Made by a program: the position numbers and the translations under genes | Part shown: piece after piece, positions 19,759 through 31,066 of the stretch | How the letters are laid out: each line of letters opens with the position of its first letter | How positions within the stretch are numbered: position 1 is the first letter of the stretch | Notes under the pieces: model-generated | Database searches by the model: none | What the model saw: only the letters and a program-made list of their open reading frames with translations | What the model was told of the DNA's origin: nothing | NCBI GenBank assembly: GCA_019695175.1 | Contig: JAIBAM010000001.1 | Span: 213,689 to 277,688 of the forward strand | DNA length: 64,000 nt | DNA from: Bdellovibrionales bacterium | GTDB lineage: Bacteria; Bdellovibrionota; Bdellovibrionia; Bdellovibrionales; UBA1609 | Direction: 5' to 3'

Positions 19759-21201
19759 CTATTTTCCTAAACAAAACTCTTTAAACACCCTATCCATCAC
19801 TTGATCATCAAAGCGTTTTCCTAAAACTGTATGAATGGAAAGAACTGCATCCTTAAGCTCAAAAGAAACAAATTCCGGACTTGCTTGCGACTTTAATAAG
19901 TCCACTGCTCTTTCAATTGACTTAAGCGCTAGACTCAAAAGTTCAAAATGACGCATCGAAATAACAACTTCAGAATTATCTACTAGACCCTCTTGAATCC
20001 GCTTTGCAATCAAATAGTTAAAATTCTCTAGTCCCCATCTGGTCGTTGCACTTACAAATAAAAATTTATCCGGGTCAGTTTCGATAAAAAAGTCGTTACT
20101 ATGCTTGAATCCATTTTTTTTGCTTAAAGCTAAAATATTATCGAGGTAATCTGACTCCATAAACCCCGGATATAGATCTAATTTATTAAAGATAACGGCA
20201 ATTTTTGTTCTCTTTGGTTTTAAAACTAAAATTTTATCAAGCTCTTCTAACGATCTGACCTGATTATCAAAATCGAAAACATAAAAAATAAAATCAACCA
20301 GAGGAATTTGTTTAAAGGATCGTTCCACTCCCATTTTTTCTACAAGATCTTCGGTTTCACGAAGTCCCGCTGTATCTGTTATAGAAACTTCAACACCTTC
20401 AACTAAAGTAAGTCCCTCTACTAAATCACGAGTTGTCCCTGGCTGATCATTCACAATGGCTTTATCTTCACCCAACAGTGCATTTAACAAACTACTTTTC
20501 CCAGTGTTCGGCAATCCCAGAAGCACGACCCTAAAGCCCTCCTTATACCAACGGCCTTGAGCTTCTGTTCTTAACAAGCTTTTTATAATTTCAGATGCCT
20601 GTTGGAGCCTTTCCAATAGATCCGCTTGGGAAGCCACTTCGATATCTTCCTGGGCAAAATCAATATTGGCCTCCAAATGAGCCGCTGACCAAACCACAAG
20701 ATCTTCAATCTTTTCAATGGATTTAGACAACCCCCCTTTGAGCTGCCGAAAAGCAACCATCGCTGCCTGTTCAGACTGACTTTCAATCAAGTTCAAAACA
20801 GCTTCCGCCTGGACCAGATCTAACTTTCCATTACAAAAAGCACGATAAGTAAATTCACCTTTCTCGGCAAGTCGAGCTCCAGCACCCATCAAAAGCTTTA
20901 AAATAGTTTTTGCAACGAAGTCACTTCCGTGACATGACAATTCCACTGTTTGCTCGCCGGTATAGGATTTTCCATTTGCAAAATAAGTCAATAAAACTTC
21001 ATCGAGGCCTTGGGGATATTCTGAGTTTCTCAGCACTCCAAAATAGACGCGATGTGATTCAATTCTCTCTGGCAAAAACGGCGCTATCTGTTGAACAATT
21101 TTTAGAGATTGAGCTCCACTCACTCGAATAACAGCAATACCCCCGCGACCTAAAGGAGTTGAAATTGCTGCAATTGTATCTGTATCACCTGGTAGGTACA
21201 T
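19759..21201 (-). CDS. mnmE: tRNA modification GTPase MnmE (TrmE)
   Basis: MnmE is the GTPase partner of MnmG. The 480-residue protein has the folate-binding N-domain ([20 protein letters not shown]). An embedded G domain carries P-loop [25 protein letters not shown] and NKLD. The C-terminal catalytic motif FCLGK retains the conserved Cys. It sits seven bases after the Jag-type gene in the rpmH-rsmG operon. Confidence 0.96.
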   Translation of the reverse strand: MYLPGDTDTIAAISTPLGRGGIAVIRVSGAQSLKIVQQIAPFLPERIESHRVYFGVLRNSEYPQGLDEVLLTYFANGKSYTGEQTVELSCHGSDFVAKTILKLLMGAGARLAEKGEFTYRAFCNGKLDLVQAEAVLNLIESQSEQAAMVAFRQLKGGLSKSIEKIEDLVVWSAAHLEANIDFAQEDIEVASQADLLERLQQASEIIKSLLRTEAQGRWYKEGFRVVLLGLPNTGKSSLLNALLGEDKAIVNDQPGTTRDLVEGLTLVEGVEVSITDTAGLRETEDLVEKMGVERSFKQIPLVDFIFYVFDFDNQVRSLEELDKILVLKPKRTKIAVIFNKLDLYPGFMESDYLDNILALSKKNGFKHSNDFFIETDPDKFLFVSATTRWGLENFNYLIAKRIQEGLVDNSEVVISMRHFELLSLALKSIERAVDLLKSQASPEFVSFELKDAVLSIHTVLGKRFDDQVMDRVFKEFCLGK

Positions 21202-21207
21202 AAAGTA

Positions 21208-21744
21208 CTACGGTTGGTCCGAAGCGGCCTCGGCTATTTCTTTTGTTGGTATAATCTTTATTTTTTTGAAATGACCTTCGCCAACAGATCTGCTTCTTAC
21301 TCTTCCATCTTCAGCTAGATACTGATGAATAAACTTGCGGTCCTTTGGTGCTAAGGCTCTGATATAAACTGAACGTCCTTTATTCACAGCCATTTCTTTT
21401 AACTTATCCGCCATATCAATTAAATCTTGGTTGGCCTGCTTTCGGAAATCAGCACAATCCACATCTACACTGACTTTCTCATCAGGAAACTGGTGTTGAA
21501 CAACTCTTTTTAAAAAAAGTTGAAAGGCATCTAATAACTGCCCCTCTTTATTAGTTAGATATTCCTCATCTTTACCAAAAAAATCCACCAGTAAGGCCTC
21601 GCTTTCACTGCGTTGAATTTCAAATGAGAGTTCCAATCCCGAGTGCTTCAATAAATTAATCACAAGTTCATTTAGAAGTCCTTGCGGTGATGAGCTCAAA
21701 TCATTTTTCTTTTTACCGCCAAATAATTTTCCAAAAAAAGACAT
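21208..21744 (-). CDS. Jag/KhpB-like KH and R3H domain RNA-binding protein
   Basis: A 178-residue homologue of the protein usually encoded beside yidC (Jag, SpoIIIJ-associated, KhpB). A short amphipathic start (MSFFGKLFGGKKK) precedes a KH-type region around VSVDVDCADFRKQANQDLI. The C-terminal R3H domain contains APKDRKFIHQYLAED and GRVRSRSVGEGHFKKI. These proteins bind RNA and influence cell-wall synthesis in Gram-positive bacteria; the role in this group is not known. It lies 20 bases downstream of yidC. Confidence 0.88.
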   Translation of the reverse strand: MSFFGKLFGGKKKNDLSSSPQGLLNELVINLLKHSGLELSFEIQRSESEALLVDFFGKDEEYLTNKEGQLLDAFQLFLKRVVQHQFPDEKVSVDVDCADFRKQANQDLIDMADKLKEMAVNKGRSVYIRALAPKDRKFIHQYLAEDGRVRSRSVGEGHFKKIKIIPTKEIAEAASDQP

Positions 21745-21764
21745 AAATACTCCTCTTATTTTTT

Positions 21765-23393
21765 TCAGTTTTTCAAACTTTTTTCGGGCTGTGACCCTTG
21801 CATTAAATAAAGCTGCTGACCTATACCAAATAGGGTACTGATAAATATGTAGAGAGTCAGTCCACTTGGTAGAGTTAACATAAATATTGAAAATATGATT
21901 GGCATAAACATTAATATTTTAGCTTGGGCAGGATCCATTGTTGTCGGGGTGAGTTTTTGCTGTAAAAACATTGTGACCCCCATGAACACAGGCAAAACAA
22001 AATAAGGGTCCTTAGCACTCAAATCGTGAATCCAAAACATAAAAGGTGCTTTATAGAGTTCAATGCTGTGACCTAACACTTGGTACAACGCAAAGAAAAT
22101 AGGTATTTGTAGTAGTACAGGCAAACACCCTCCTAGCGGGTTAATTTTATTCTCTCTAAATAACACCATCATCTCATGATTTTGCTTTTCTTTGCTATCC
22201 TTAAACTTCTCTCGAATAGCCTGCATCTGAGGTTGCACTTTTTGCATTGCCTTCATTGAGCGAAATGACATCACATTAAATGGCAGAACCAAAAACCGAA
22301 CGAGGACAGTCAATAAAATAATCGCCACTCCCCAATTCCCCACGAGCGCAAAAAACCATTTGAGCATTTTTAATATGGGCCGTCCCAGGACTGCGAAAAA
22401 CCCAAAATCTACAAGACCCATTAAGTCCTCACTAATTTCCTTTAACAAGGTCAAATCTTTAGGTCCAAAGACAGCTATGTGTTTGAGGTTCAGTGATTTT
22501 TGACCTGGAATAAAATTAAAATTCATGGTTCCAACAATGGTTCCTTCTTTTGGGGATACTTTAACGCTAACATCAGGCAAAACTTCGGAAGAATCCAAAA
22601 CAGCTTGTGTAAAATACTGGCTACCAATGGCAACAACCTTGATCTTATTAGCAGCATACACTTCTTCACTTTCACTTTTTGGATGTTTTCTCTCTGTAGA
22701 ATCCTGTGAAAGGAAGTAAACCTCTTGATGCTCTGCCGGGGGCGACAAAAATCCTGAGCTTGCTATTTTATGAAGTGGCTCTACCAAATAGGTGGATATG
22801 CCGCGATAAATATCAAACTGCCCACTTAGAGAAATCTGAGTATCAATGCGGTACTCCCTGGAATTTAGTTCTATTGTTTTAATTATTTTAATTCCTTGAA
22901 GTTGTGCTGAGCCTACAAAACGCGTTTCCGTGATTTTTTGAATATCAAAAAATAGTTCGTCGGTTTGTCCAATAAACTTTGTTTCTAGAGGAAAAAATCC
23001 AGCACCATCCATACCAATTTTAATCGGTTGACTTTCCCTATCTGTAAATTTTTTTAACTCTAAAGATTTCAGACTCATACCAACAGAACTCAATGAAAAT
23101 TTCCAATTTTCATCTTCGACAGGAAACAAAGTTTCTGCTCTTTTTTCAATTTCAGCTGGAGTTTTAATTTCATCTTTGTTTTCAATGGTAATAACTTTAT
23201 TTTTTTGATCTTGAGCCAACGGATCCTTTATGGGTGAACTTTCAGTCTTAGCTTCGACAGCTTTTTCTTTATTCATTTGAGGATATTTTTTTTGCAAATG
23301 CCACTGCCAGCCAATCCAGGCCAAAAATGTAATAGAAAGAGCTATTAAAGTTTTTGTATCAAAAAATGACCCAGGACCATTTTGATTATTCAT
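21765..23393 (-). CDS. yidC: Membrane protein insertase YidC
   Basis: YidC inserts and folds inner-membrane proteins, including the Fo c subunit, alone or with SecYEG. The 542-residue protein has the Gram-negative layout. An N-terminal anchor (TLIALSITFLAWIGWQWHL) is followed by a large periplasmic beta-domain (~60-330). The conserved five-helix C-terminal core includes the groove Arg in LLTVLVRFLVLPF. A cytoplasmic hairpin carries MKAMQKVQPQMQAIREKFK. Its first codons overlap yidD by 8 bases. Confidence 0.96.
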   Translation of the reverse strand: MNNQNGPGSFFDTKTLIALSITFLAWIGWQWHLQKKYPQMNKEKAVEAKTESSPIKDPLAQDQKNKVITIENKDEIKTPAEIEKRAETLFPVEDENWKFSLSSVGMSLKSLELKKFTDRESQPIKIGMDGAGFFPLETKFIGQTDELFFDIQKITETRFVGSAQLQGIKIIKTIELNSREYRIDTQISLSGQFDIYRGISTYLVEPLHKIASSGFLSPPAEHQEVYFLSQDSTERKHPKSESEEVYAANKIKVVAIGSQYFTQAVLDSSEVLPDVSVKVSPKEGTIVGTMNFNFIPGQKSLNLKHIAVFGPKDLTLLKEISEDLMGLVDFGFFAVLGRPILKMLKWFFALVGNWGVAIILLTVLVRFLVLPFNVMSFRSMKAMQKVQPQMQAIREKFKDSKEKQNHEMMVLFRENKINPLGGCLPVLLQIPIFFALYQVLGHSIELYKAPFMFWIHDLSAKDPYFVLPVFMGVTMFLQQKLTPTTMDPAQAKILMFMPIIFSIFMLTLPSGLTLYIFISTLFGIGQQLYLMQGSQPEKSLKN

Positions 23394-23625
23394 TTGGACG
23401 CTCCTTCAACTTTGAAATGGGAACTGGGTCAAAACCATAGGTTCCCCAGGGATGACAGCGACAAACTCTATTGAAAATCAGTACAAGTGCACGCAAAGGT
23501 GGATGCCTTTGAGAGGCTTGCAATGCATACAACGAACAAGAAGGCTGATGGCGACAAACTCCAACAAGCCAAGAAGAAAAAAACACCCTATATATGTTCA
23601 ATATCAAAACCATGAACCAGTTCAT
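23386..23625 (-). CDS. yidD: Membrane protein insertion efficiency factor YidD
   Basis: YidD is a small membrane-associated protein that assists YidC-dependent insertion. The 79-residue product has the invariant three-Cys core: CRHQPSCSLYALQA, then the RCHPWGTYGFDPVP block. It lies between rnpA (2-base gap) and yidC (8-base overlap), as in most bacteria. Confidence 0.94.
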   Translation of the reverse strand: MNWFMVLILNIYRVFFSSWLVGVCRHQPSCSLYALQASQRHPPLRALVLIFNRVCRCHPWGTYGFDPVPISKLKERPNE

Positions 23626-23627
23626 TT

Positions 23628-23978
23628 TTACCTATCTAGCCACCATGTAAGCCCTTTGGATAACACAGCATTCAAATCCCTATGGGACAACTTTTTATAA
23701 AATAAGAAATCTTTGGGTTTAAAAACCAAGTTAATATCAACACAGTTTTTATCATTTTCTTGTTCCAAAAGATTTCGGAAATATTCCCTACACCATCGTT
23801 TTATTCTATTACGGACTACCGCCGGACCGATATATTTCGGCAAAGTACACCCCCAACGAAACTCGTTAACATCATTTTTTTTCCAAATTATTATCAACCA
23901 GGGGGAAGGGTAAACTTTTCGTCCCTTTTGGCGTAGTAACAAAAAATCAGAATTTCTTTTCAGCGTTGACAGCTTCAA
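23628..23978 (-). CDS. rnpA: Ribonuclease P protein component
   Basis: RnpA is the protein subunit of RNase P, which matures tRNA 5' ends. The 116-residue product has LKRNSDFLLLRQKGRKV at its N-terminus and the RNR signature block VVRNRIKRWCREYFRN. The frame begins at TTG 23978, 14 bases after rpmH. No nearby ATG fits better, so a rare start codon, which limits expression in other bacteria, is likely. Confidence 0.93.
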   Translation of the reverse strand: MKLSTLKRNSDFLLLRQKGRKVYPSPWLIIIWKKNDVNEFRWGCTLPKYIGPAVVRNRIKRWCREYFRNLLEQENDKNCVDINLVFKPKDFLFYKKLSHRDLNAVLSKGLTWWLDR

Positions 23979-23992
23979 GACTCTCAGGGTTT

Positions 23993-24142
23993 TTATTTTC
24001 CACTGATATCTACAGCGATTCTTTTTCTTCCTTTACTTCGTCGTCGGGAAAGCACCTCACGACCCTCTTTTGTTGCCATTCTGGCTCGAAATCCATGAGT
24101 ACTTTTTCGTCTTTTTCTACTTGGCTGTAACGTTCTTTTCAT
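23993..24142 (-). CDS. rpmH: 50S ribosomal protein L34
   Basis: The 49-codon gene translates to [19 protein letters not shown], followed by [20 protein letters not shown] and a short tail ending DISGK. This is unmistakably L34, a basic protein of the large ribosomal subunit. It is the promoter-proximal gene of the minus-strand cluster running to rsmG, and is divergent from dnaA with 259 bases between their start codons. AGGAG lies upstream of the ATG. Confidence 0.97.
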   Translation of the reverse strand: MKRTLQPSRKRRKSTHGFRARMATKEGREVLSRRRSKGRKRIAVDISGK

Positions 24143-24261
24143 AACAAATGCTCCTAATCATTTCGTTGCTTACAAAGTATTGCTTACCAAAATTAAAATT
24201 TCCCATTTTCAAATTAATTTTCTACCTAGTGATGCAGTTCACAATTTTTGGGCTTTGCGCA

Positions 24262-24290
24262 ATTAAGCACAACCTTAGCCTCTGGGTCAA
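24262..24290 (-). promoter_or_regulatory. Candidate promoter of the rpmH operon
   Basis: Minus strand: -35 TTGACC (24290-24285), 17-base spacer, -10 CTTAAT (24267-24262), 120 bases before the rpmH start. The match is five and four of six consensus bases. The rest of the rpmH-dnaA gap (24143-24401) shows no convincing gene or DnaA box. Confidence 0.45.
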
Positions 24291-24401
24291 GACACCGAGT
24301 GGAGTCCATATTGAAAGTTTTGTTTTGCCATGATACTTGCCCTCATTACCCTTACCTAATTAAAAGATTCAAAGGATTTTACAGCTAGGAGAGCGTTGGC
24401 A

Positions 24402-25859
24402 ATGAATCATGATGAGTTCTGGTCTCAAATCAAAGACAATTTGAAATCAAAAAATCAAAACAACAGGCCTTTACACATGTGGTTTGACCCCACGATTTTA
24501 TTAGGAGTTGAAAATCGTCCCAGTGGAACCTGCTTTCGTTTGGGAGTGCCTACAGAACTTCATAAATACTGGATTTCACAAAACTTACTCGATCGCATAT
24601 GTTCTGAAATTTCTGCGCTTTACCCACAAGCATTTACAGTGGAAGTGGCTGTTTTTGGGCAAGAACAAGTTCAAAACCAAGAAATCAACAGGAATTCAAC
24701 CCATACTGAGTCGTCAACAAATCCTTCTCCAGAAAATATTAAACCTCTCACCGGAAGCTTGCTCCTTGAAAACGAAAAAAGCTCCTCTTGGTCACCAAAT
24801 CTACAACCGACAACTTCCCCGTATCCAAGGGACGGAATCAACTTTGACTATACTTTTTCTACTTTTGTAGTCGGCAGAAACAATGAGTTTGCCCATGCTG
24901 CCTGCTTTAACGTGGCTGAAAACCCAGGCGGAAAAATAAACAATCCCCTATTTATCTGTGGCCCAACCGGTATGGGTAAAACTCATTTATTGAATGCCGT
25001 TGGTAACCATATTAGAGAAAAATACCCTGAAACCAAAATTAGCTACGTGTCTGCAGAAAGATTTTTGAATGAGTGTGTTTCTAGTATTCGAAGAAATGAA
25101 ATGGACAAGTTTCGTCAGCGCTACCGGGAAAACTCAGATATTATTTTGATGGATGATATTCAAATTTTAGGCCGCGGTGAGGCCGTTCAAGAAGAGTTTT
25201 TTCACACACTCAACTATTCATTTGAAAAACATAAACAAGTCGTAGTCGCCAGTGATCGCATGCCTAAAGACATTAAAAGTTTAGAAGATCGGATTAGAAC
25301 ACGACTAGAATGGGGACTCATTGCCGACATTCAAATGCCAGATATTGAAACTCGAGTGGCCATTTTAAAATATAAGGCGGAACGTCGCTCCATTCCCCTG
25401 TCCAATGAAGTTGTCAGTTACATAGCTCGAGTTTCAAAAAGATCCATTCGTGAACTTGAAGGAAATTTAAATAAACTAAAAATGTATTCAGAATTGCAAG
25501 GGCTGCCCATTTCCCTAGACTTAGCAAGGAGAGTTCTAACCCACCACGATGATGTGGGAACTATCTCAATTGAAGAAATCCAAAAAATAGTTTCTGAACA
25601 CTACCAAGTCCGTATGGTGGATCTAAAATCAAAAATTAGGACCAAACCACTAGTTACGGCGCGTCAGGTAGCCATGTATTTAATAAAAAAACATCTTGAT
25701 CGTCCTCTGGTTGATATCGGCAAGGCCTTTGGAGGAAAAGATCATACAACAGTTATTAATGCTCTGCGCCGCGTAGATTATCAACAATCAAAAAATCTTG
25801 AAATCAAAAGTGATATCGAAGAGTTGGACATTCGAATCCACAATATCACAGGAGTGTGA
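24402..25859 (+). CDS. dnaA: Chromosomal replication initiator DnaA
   Basis: DnaA binds TTATCCACA boxes and opens the origin. The start is ATG 24402 with AGGAGAG (24387-24393) 8 bases upstream; a TTG at 24396 is too close to that site. The 485-residue protein has domain I (1-~85) and a variable polar linker (~90-145). The AAA+ domain has Walker A GPTGMGKT (~187-194) and Walker B ILMDDIQ. The C-terminal HTH has the box-recognition loop GGKDHTTVINALRRV. The origin lies immediately downstream. Confidence 0.98.
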   Translation: MNHDEFWSQIKDNLKSKNQNNRPLHMWFDPTILLGVENRPSGTCFRLGVPTELHKYWISQNLLDRICSEISALYPQAFTVEVAVFGQEQVQNQEINRNSTHTESSTNPSPENIKPLTGSLLLENEKSSSWSPNLQPTTSPYPRDGINFDYTFSTFVVGRNNEFAHAACFNVAENPGGKINNPLFICGPTGMGKTHLLNAVGNHIREKYPETKISYVSAERFLNECVSSIRRNEMDKFRQRYRENSDIILMDDIQILGRGEAVQEEFFHTLNYSFEKHKQVVVASDRMPKDIKSLEDRIRTRLEWGLIADIQMPDIETRVAILKYKAERRSIPLSNEVVSYIARVSKRSIRELEGNLNKLKMYSELQGLPISLDLARRVLTHHDDVGTISIEEIQKIVSEHYQVRMVDLKSKIRTKPLVTARQVAMYLIKKHLDRPLVDIGKAFGGKDHTTVINALRRVDYQQSKNLEIKSDIEELDIRIHNITGV

Positions 25860-26229
25860 ATAACTCCTGTGGATAAGTATGTGGATATCCTGTGGATAAG
25901 CATGTGGATAAGTAAAAAATGTGGATAAGTCCTCTTTTTTCCACAGAGTTATACAGTAGTTATCCACATTTAAAATATTATTTTTTTTAATGATTTTAGT
26001 TGGTTACAAAGTTATCCACTTATCCACAGCCCCTACTACTACTACTAGTATATATATTAATATAATAGAAGAGGGTTTAGGAGCTGAATAAATTGGTTTA
26101 TTTTTTACCAAGACTTTCCTTTTTTTAATTCTTATGATGCTTTTTGTTTTTTTGATAAGGGTATAACTTTATTCCTCTTGATCTAATTTTTAATTCCAAT
26201 AGGATTTTGCAGTACGGGAGAAGCTGGGT
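25860..26229. other. oriC: Origin of replication oriC between dnaA and dnaN
   Basis: The 370-base gap has perfect DnaA boxes TGTGGATAA at 25868, 25891, 25903 and 25920 on the plus strand. A one-mismatch box lies at 25880. In the opposite orientation, TTATCCACA is at 25960 and 26020, and TTATCCACT at 26012. Four of the forward boxes are 11-12 bases apart, about one helical turn. The final pair is followed by a short GC patch, a CTA repeat and an AT-rich stretch (to ~26068), the layout of an unwinding region. In Bdellovibrio bacteriovorus oriC is also reported between dnaA and dnaN. The remainder up to dnaN is AT-rich with no gene. Confidence 0.95.
26033..26068. promoter_or_regulatory. DnaA-trio and DNA unwinding element
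   Basis: Five CTA triplets in a row (26033-26047) give 3'-GAT-5' repeats on the bottom strand, the DnaA-trio pattern that guides DnaA onto single-stranded DNA. They lie four bases after a double DnaA box (26012-26028). They run straight into alternating A/T sequence (26049-26066), the likely site of first melting. Confidence 0.8.
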
Positions 26230-27357
26230 ATGGATGTTACAATTCAAAAAGATTTTTTAGTTAATTTGGTCGCAAAAACACAAAGTGTCGTAGAAAAAAG
26301 AAATACAATGCAAGTTTTGTCACACATACTTCTTGAGGCTGAAGATAATAAGCTACGAGTTTTTGCTACGGATTTATCTGTAAGTTTTAACGATGAAAAG
26401 GAGGCTTCTGTCAAAGTAGCGGGTAAGGCCGCTGTAAACGCCAGAAATTTATTTGAAATTATAAAGGATTTACCAAACGAACCCATTCGTCTGGTAAAAC
26501 AAGAAAATAATTGGTTAAAAATTTCACAAGAGAAGGCCTTATTCAATATTGTGGGAATCAACCCTGACGAATATCCTGTTTTTTCCAAATATGCCACGAA
26601 AGATTTTTTAGTAATTGAATCTAAATTACTAAAAGAAATGATTGAAAAAACGATTTACAGCGTGGCCACCGATGAAACCCGCTACCATTTGAACGGCATT
26701 TACTTTGAGAAACAAATTCAAGGCGAAGAAGTTTCTTATCGAATGGTAGCAACGGACGGTTATAGACTCAGCTTAATTGATCGTAAAGCGACCGCTGTGG
26801 GGCCTTATTTAACCAACGGGACTCAAAGTATAATTATTCCCAAAAAGGGCCTCCATGAGTTGGGTAAGCTCTTAGAAAGTGCGGATGAACGTGTTGAAAT
26901 TGCTGTTGAAGGCTCCCAGTTTGTAGTTCGTTTAGGCTCTGCTATACTTATGATCCGCTTAATTGAGGGAAAGTACCCGAATTATCAAAAATTAATTCCA
27001 AAAAATTTAAAAAAGAAGATTTTGGTGAACAGGGAAAATTTACTCAACTCTATAAAAAGAGTCTCCCTCTTATCCAACAGCGAATCTAAGGGAGTTAATT
27101 TGGTTTTTTCCAATGGAAAAATGCAAATTTCTTCACAAAGTCCAGAGCTTGGAGATGCTAATGAAGAAATTGAAGTGGCGTATGATGGGGAACATTTAAA
27201 CTTTCTTTTTAACGCCCGATTTGTTTTAGAAGCTTTGGCTAGTATGAATGATGAGATGGTACAAATAGAGGTCAATGACCAGCAAGGAACTCCTGGTCTG
27301 GTGCACCCTTATAAAGATAGTCTTCATACATGTGTTGTTATGCCCATGAGAGATTGA
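26230..27357 (+). CDS. dnaN: DNA polymerase III subunit beta (sliding clamp)
   Basis: The beta clamp encircles DNA and tethers polymerase III and repair enzymes. The 375-residue protein has the three-domain clamp pattern: DFLVNLVAKTQSVVEKRNTM at the N-terminus, then MVATDGYRLSLIDRK, and the terminal VVMPMRD that forms part of the ligand-binding pocket. ATG 26230 is preceded by GGGAGAAG. It is the first gene after oriC and begins a long co-directional series. Confidence 0.97.
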   Translation: MDVTIQKDFLVNLVAKTQSVVEKRNTMQVLSHILLEAEDNKLRVFATDLSVSFNDEKEASVKVAGKAAVNARNLFEIIKDLPNEPIRLVKQENNWLKISQEKALFNIVGINPDEYPVFSKYATKDFLVIESKLLKEMIEKTIYSVATDETRYHLNGIYFEKQIQGEEVSYRMVATDGYRLSLIDRKATAVGPYLTNGTQSIIIPKKGLHELGKLLESADERVEIAVEGSQFVVRLGSAILMIRLIEGKYPNYQKLIPKNLKKKILVNRENLLNSIKRVSLLSNSESKGVNLVFSNGKMQISSQSPELGDANEEIEVAYDGEHLNFLFNARFVLEALASMNDEMVQIEVNDQQGTPGLVHPYKDSLHTCVVMPMRD

Positions 27358-27385
27358 AGGCTAAAAGCTATAAAGAATGTAATGA

Positions 27386-28531
27386 ATGTATCTGACCCAT
27401 ATTTCACTAAAAAACTTCAGAAATTTTTCAAAGTTAGAGTTGCCATTGCATTCTGGTGTGAATCTTTTTGTAGGAAAAAATGGTCAAGGAAAAACCAATT
27501 TATTGGAATCCATTTATTTGATTCTAAGAGGAACCTCCTTTCGGGAGGGAAAAGCTGAAGTTTGGCTGAAAAAATTTGGAGATGAAATCAGCCTTAACGC
27601 AAAAATATCGGCTCAAATAAGTAAAAATAATTTACGCAGTGATTTAGTAATGGAAATTCAACCCCATAAAAGAAAGCTTTTACTTGATAACAAACAAGTT
27701 CCCGCCAAAAATGTCTCTATAAAGTATCCTTCAATTCTTTTTAGTCCAGAAAGTTTAAGTGCGTTAAAAGAAGGGCCTGAAGTTCGTCGCCAATTGATAG
27801 ATGAGTTTTTATTGGTCCATCATTTTGAAAATATAAAAGCCGTGACCGAATTTAAAAAAGCGCTACAAATGCGAAATGGTCTTCTTAGGGATTACAAAAG
27901 GGGAATATATGAAGAATATCAGATCCAACTTCTTTTAGATGCGCTAGACGAAATATATCTCAAAACTGCAGTGGTGTTGTCCCACAAAAGAATCAATGCC
28001 ATTAACAACTTAATACCCTTTTGGAAAATGGCTGTTTCCAACATTGCTCCACAAGAATTTGTGGATATCTCAGTGGATTACTCTATTTCCTCATTCATCG
28101 CTAATAACTGGTCCTATGATAATCTTTATGAAAAAATGTATAACAGACTGAAAATACTTAGAAAAAATGAGCTTTCTTTTGGATCATCGCTTGTCGGACC
28201 CCACAAGCATGAGATAAAGTTCCGATGCAATGGTAATGACGCGCGATATTTCTGCTCACAAGGACAACAGAGAACGCTCATTTTAGGTTTCAAGATGGCT
28301 CAAATCATGTATCATTACCACACATTCCAGGTTCATCCTTTATTACTATTAGATGATGTGCTTTCTGAATTAGATTCAGTAAAATGTGCTAACTTTTTAA
28401 GGTTCATAGAAACGATTCGTTCGCAGATTATTTTAACTTCTACGGACATTAGTTTCCCTTTTGATTTTAGTAGTAAAGGGCGAACTATTTTTCGTATTTA
28501 TGAAGGGCAGGCAGAAACTTTAGCGTCCTAG
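27386..28531 (+). CDS. recF: DNA replication and repair protein RecF
   Basis: RecF is an SMC-like ATPase that helps load RecA at gaps with RecO and RecR. The 381-residue protein has Walker A GKNGQGKTNL (30-39), an ABC-type signature (CSQGQQRTLILGFKMA), and Walker B LLLLDDVLSELD. The start ATG 27386 is 28 bases after dnaN and its ribosome site is weak, suggesting low translation, common for recF. Confidence 0.95.
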   Translation: MYLTHISLKNFRNFSKLELPLHSGVNLFVGKNGQGKTNLLESIYLILRGTSFREGKAEVWLKKFGDEISLNAKISAQISKNNLRSDLVMEIQPHKRKLLLDNKQVPAKNVSIKYPSILFSPESLSALKEGPEVRRQLIDEFLLVHHFENIKAVTEFKKALQMRNGLLRDYKRGIYEEYQIQLLLDALDEIYLKTAVVLSHKRINAINNLIPFWKMAVSNIAPQEFVDISVDYSISSFIANNWSYDNLYEKMYNRLKILRKNELSFGSSLVGPHKHEIKFRCNGNDARYFCSQGQQRTLILGFKMAQIMYHYHTFQVHPLLLLDDVLSELDSVKCANFLRFIETIRSQIILTSTDISFPFDFSSKGRTIFRIYEGQAETLAS

Positions 28532-31051
<2,520 letters not shown>

Positions 31052-31066
31052 ACGGAGAATTTTTTA

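Noticed and set aside
24148-24333. 61-codon frame between rpmH and dnaA
   Set aside because: No ribosome-binding site, low-complexity hydrophobic translation, and it covers the rpmH promoter region.
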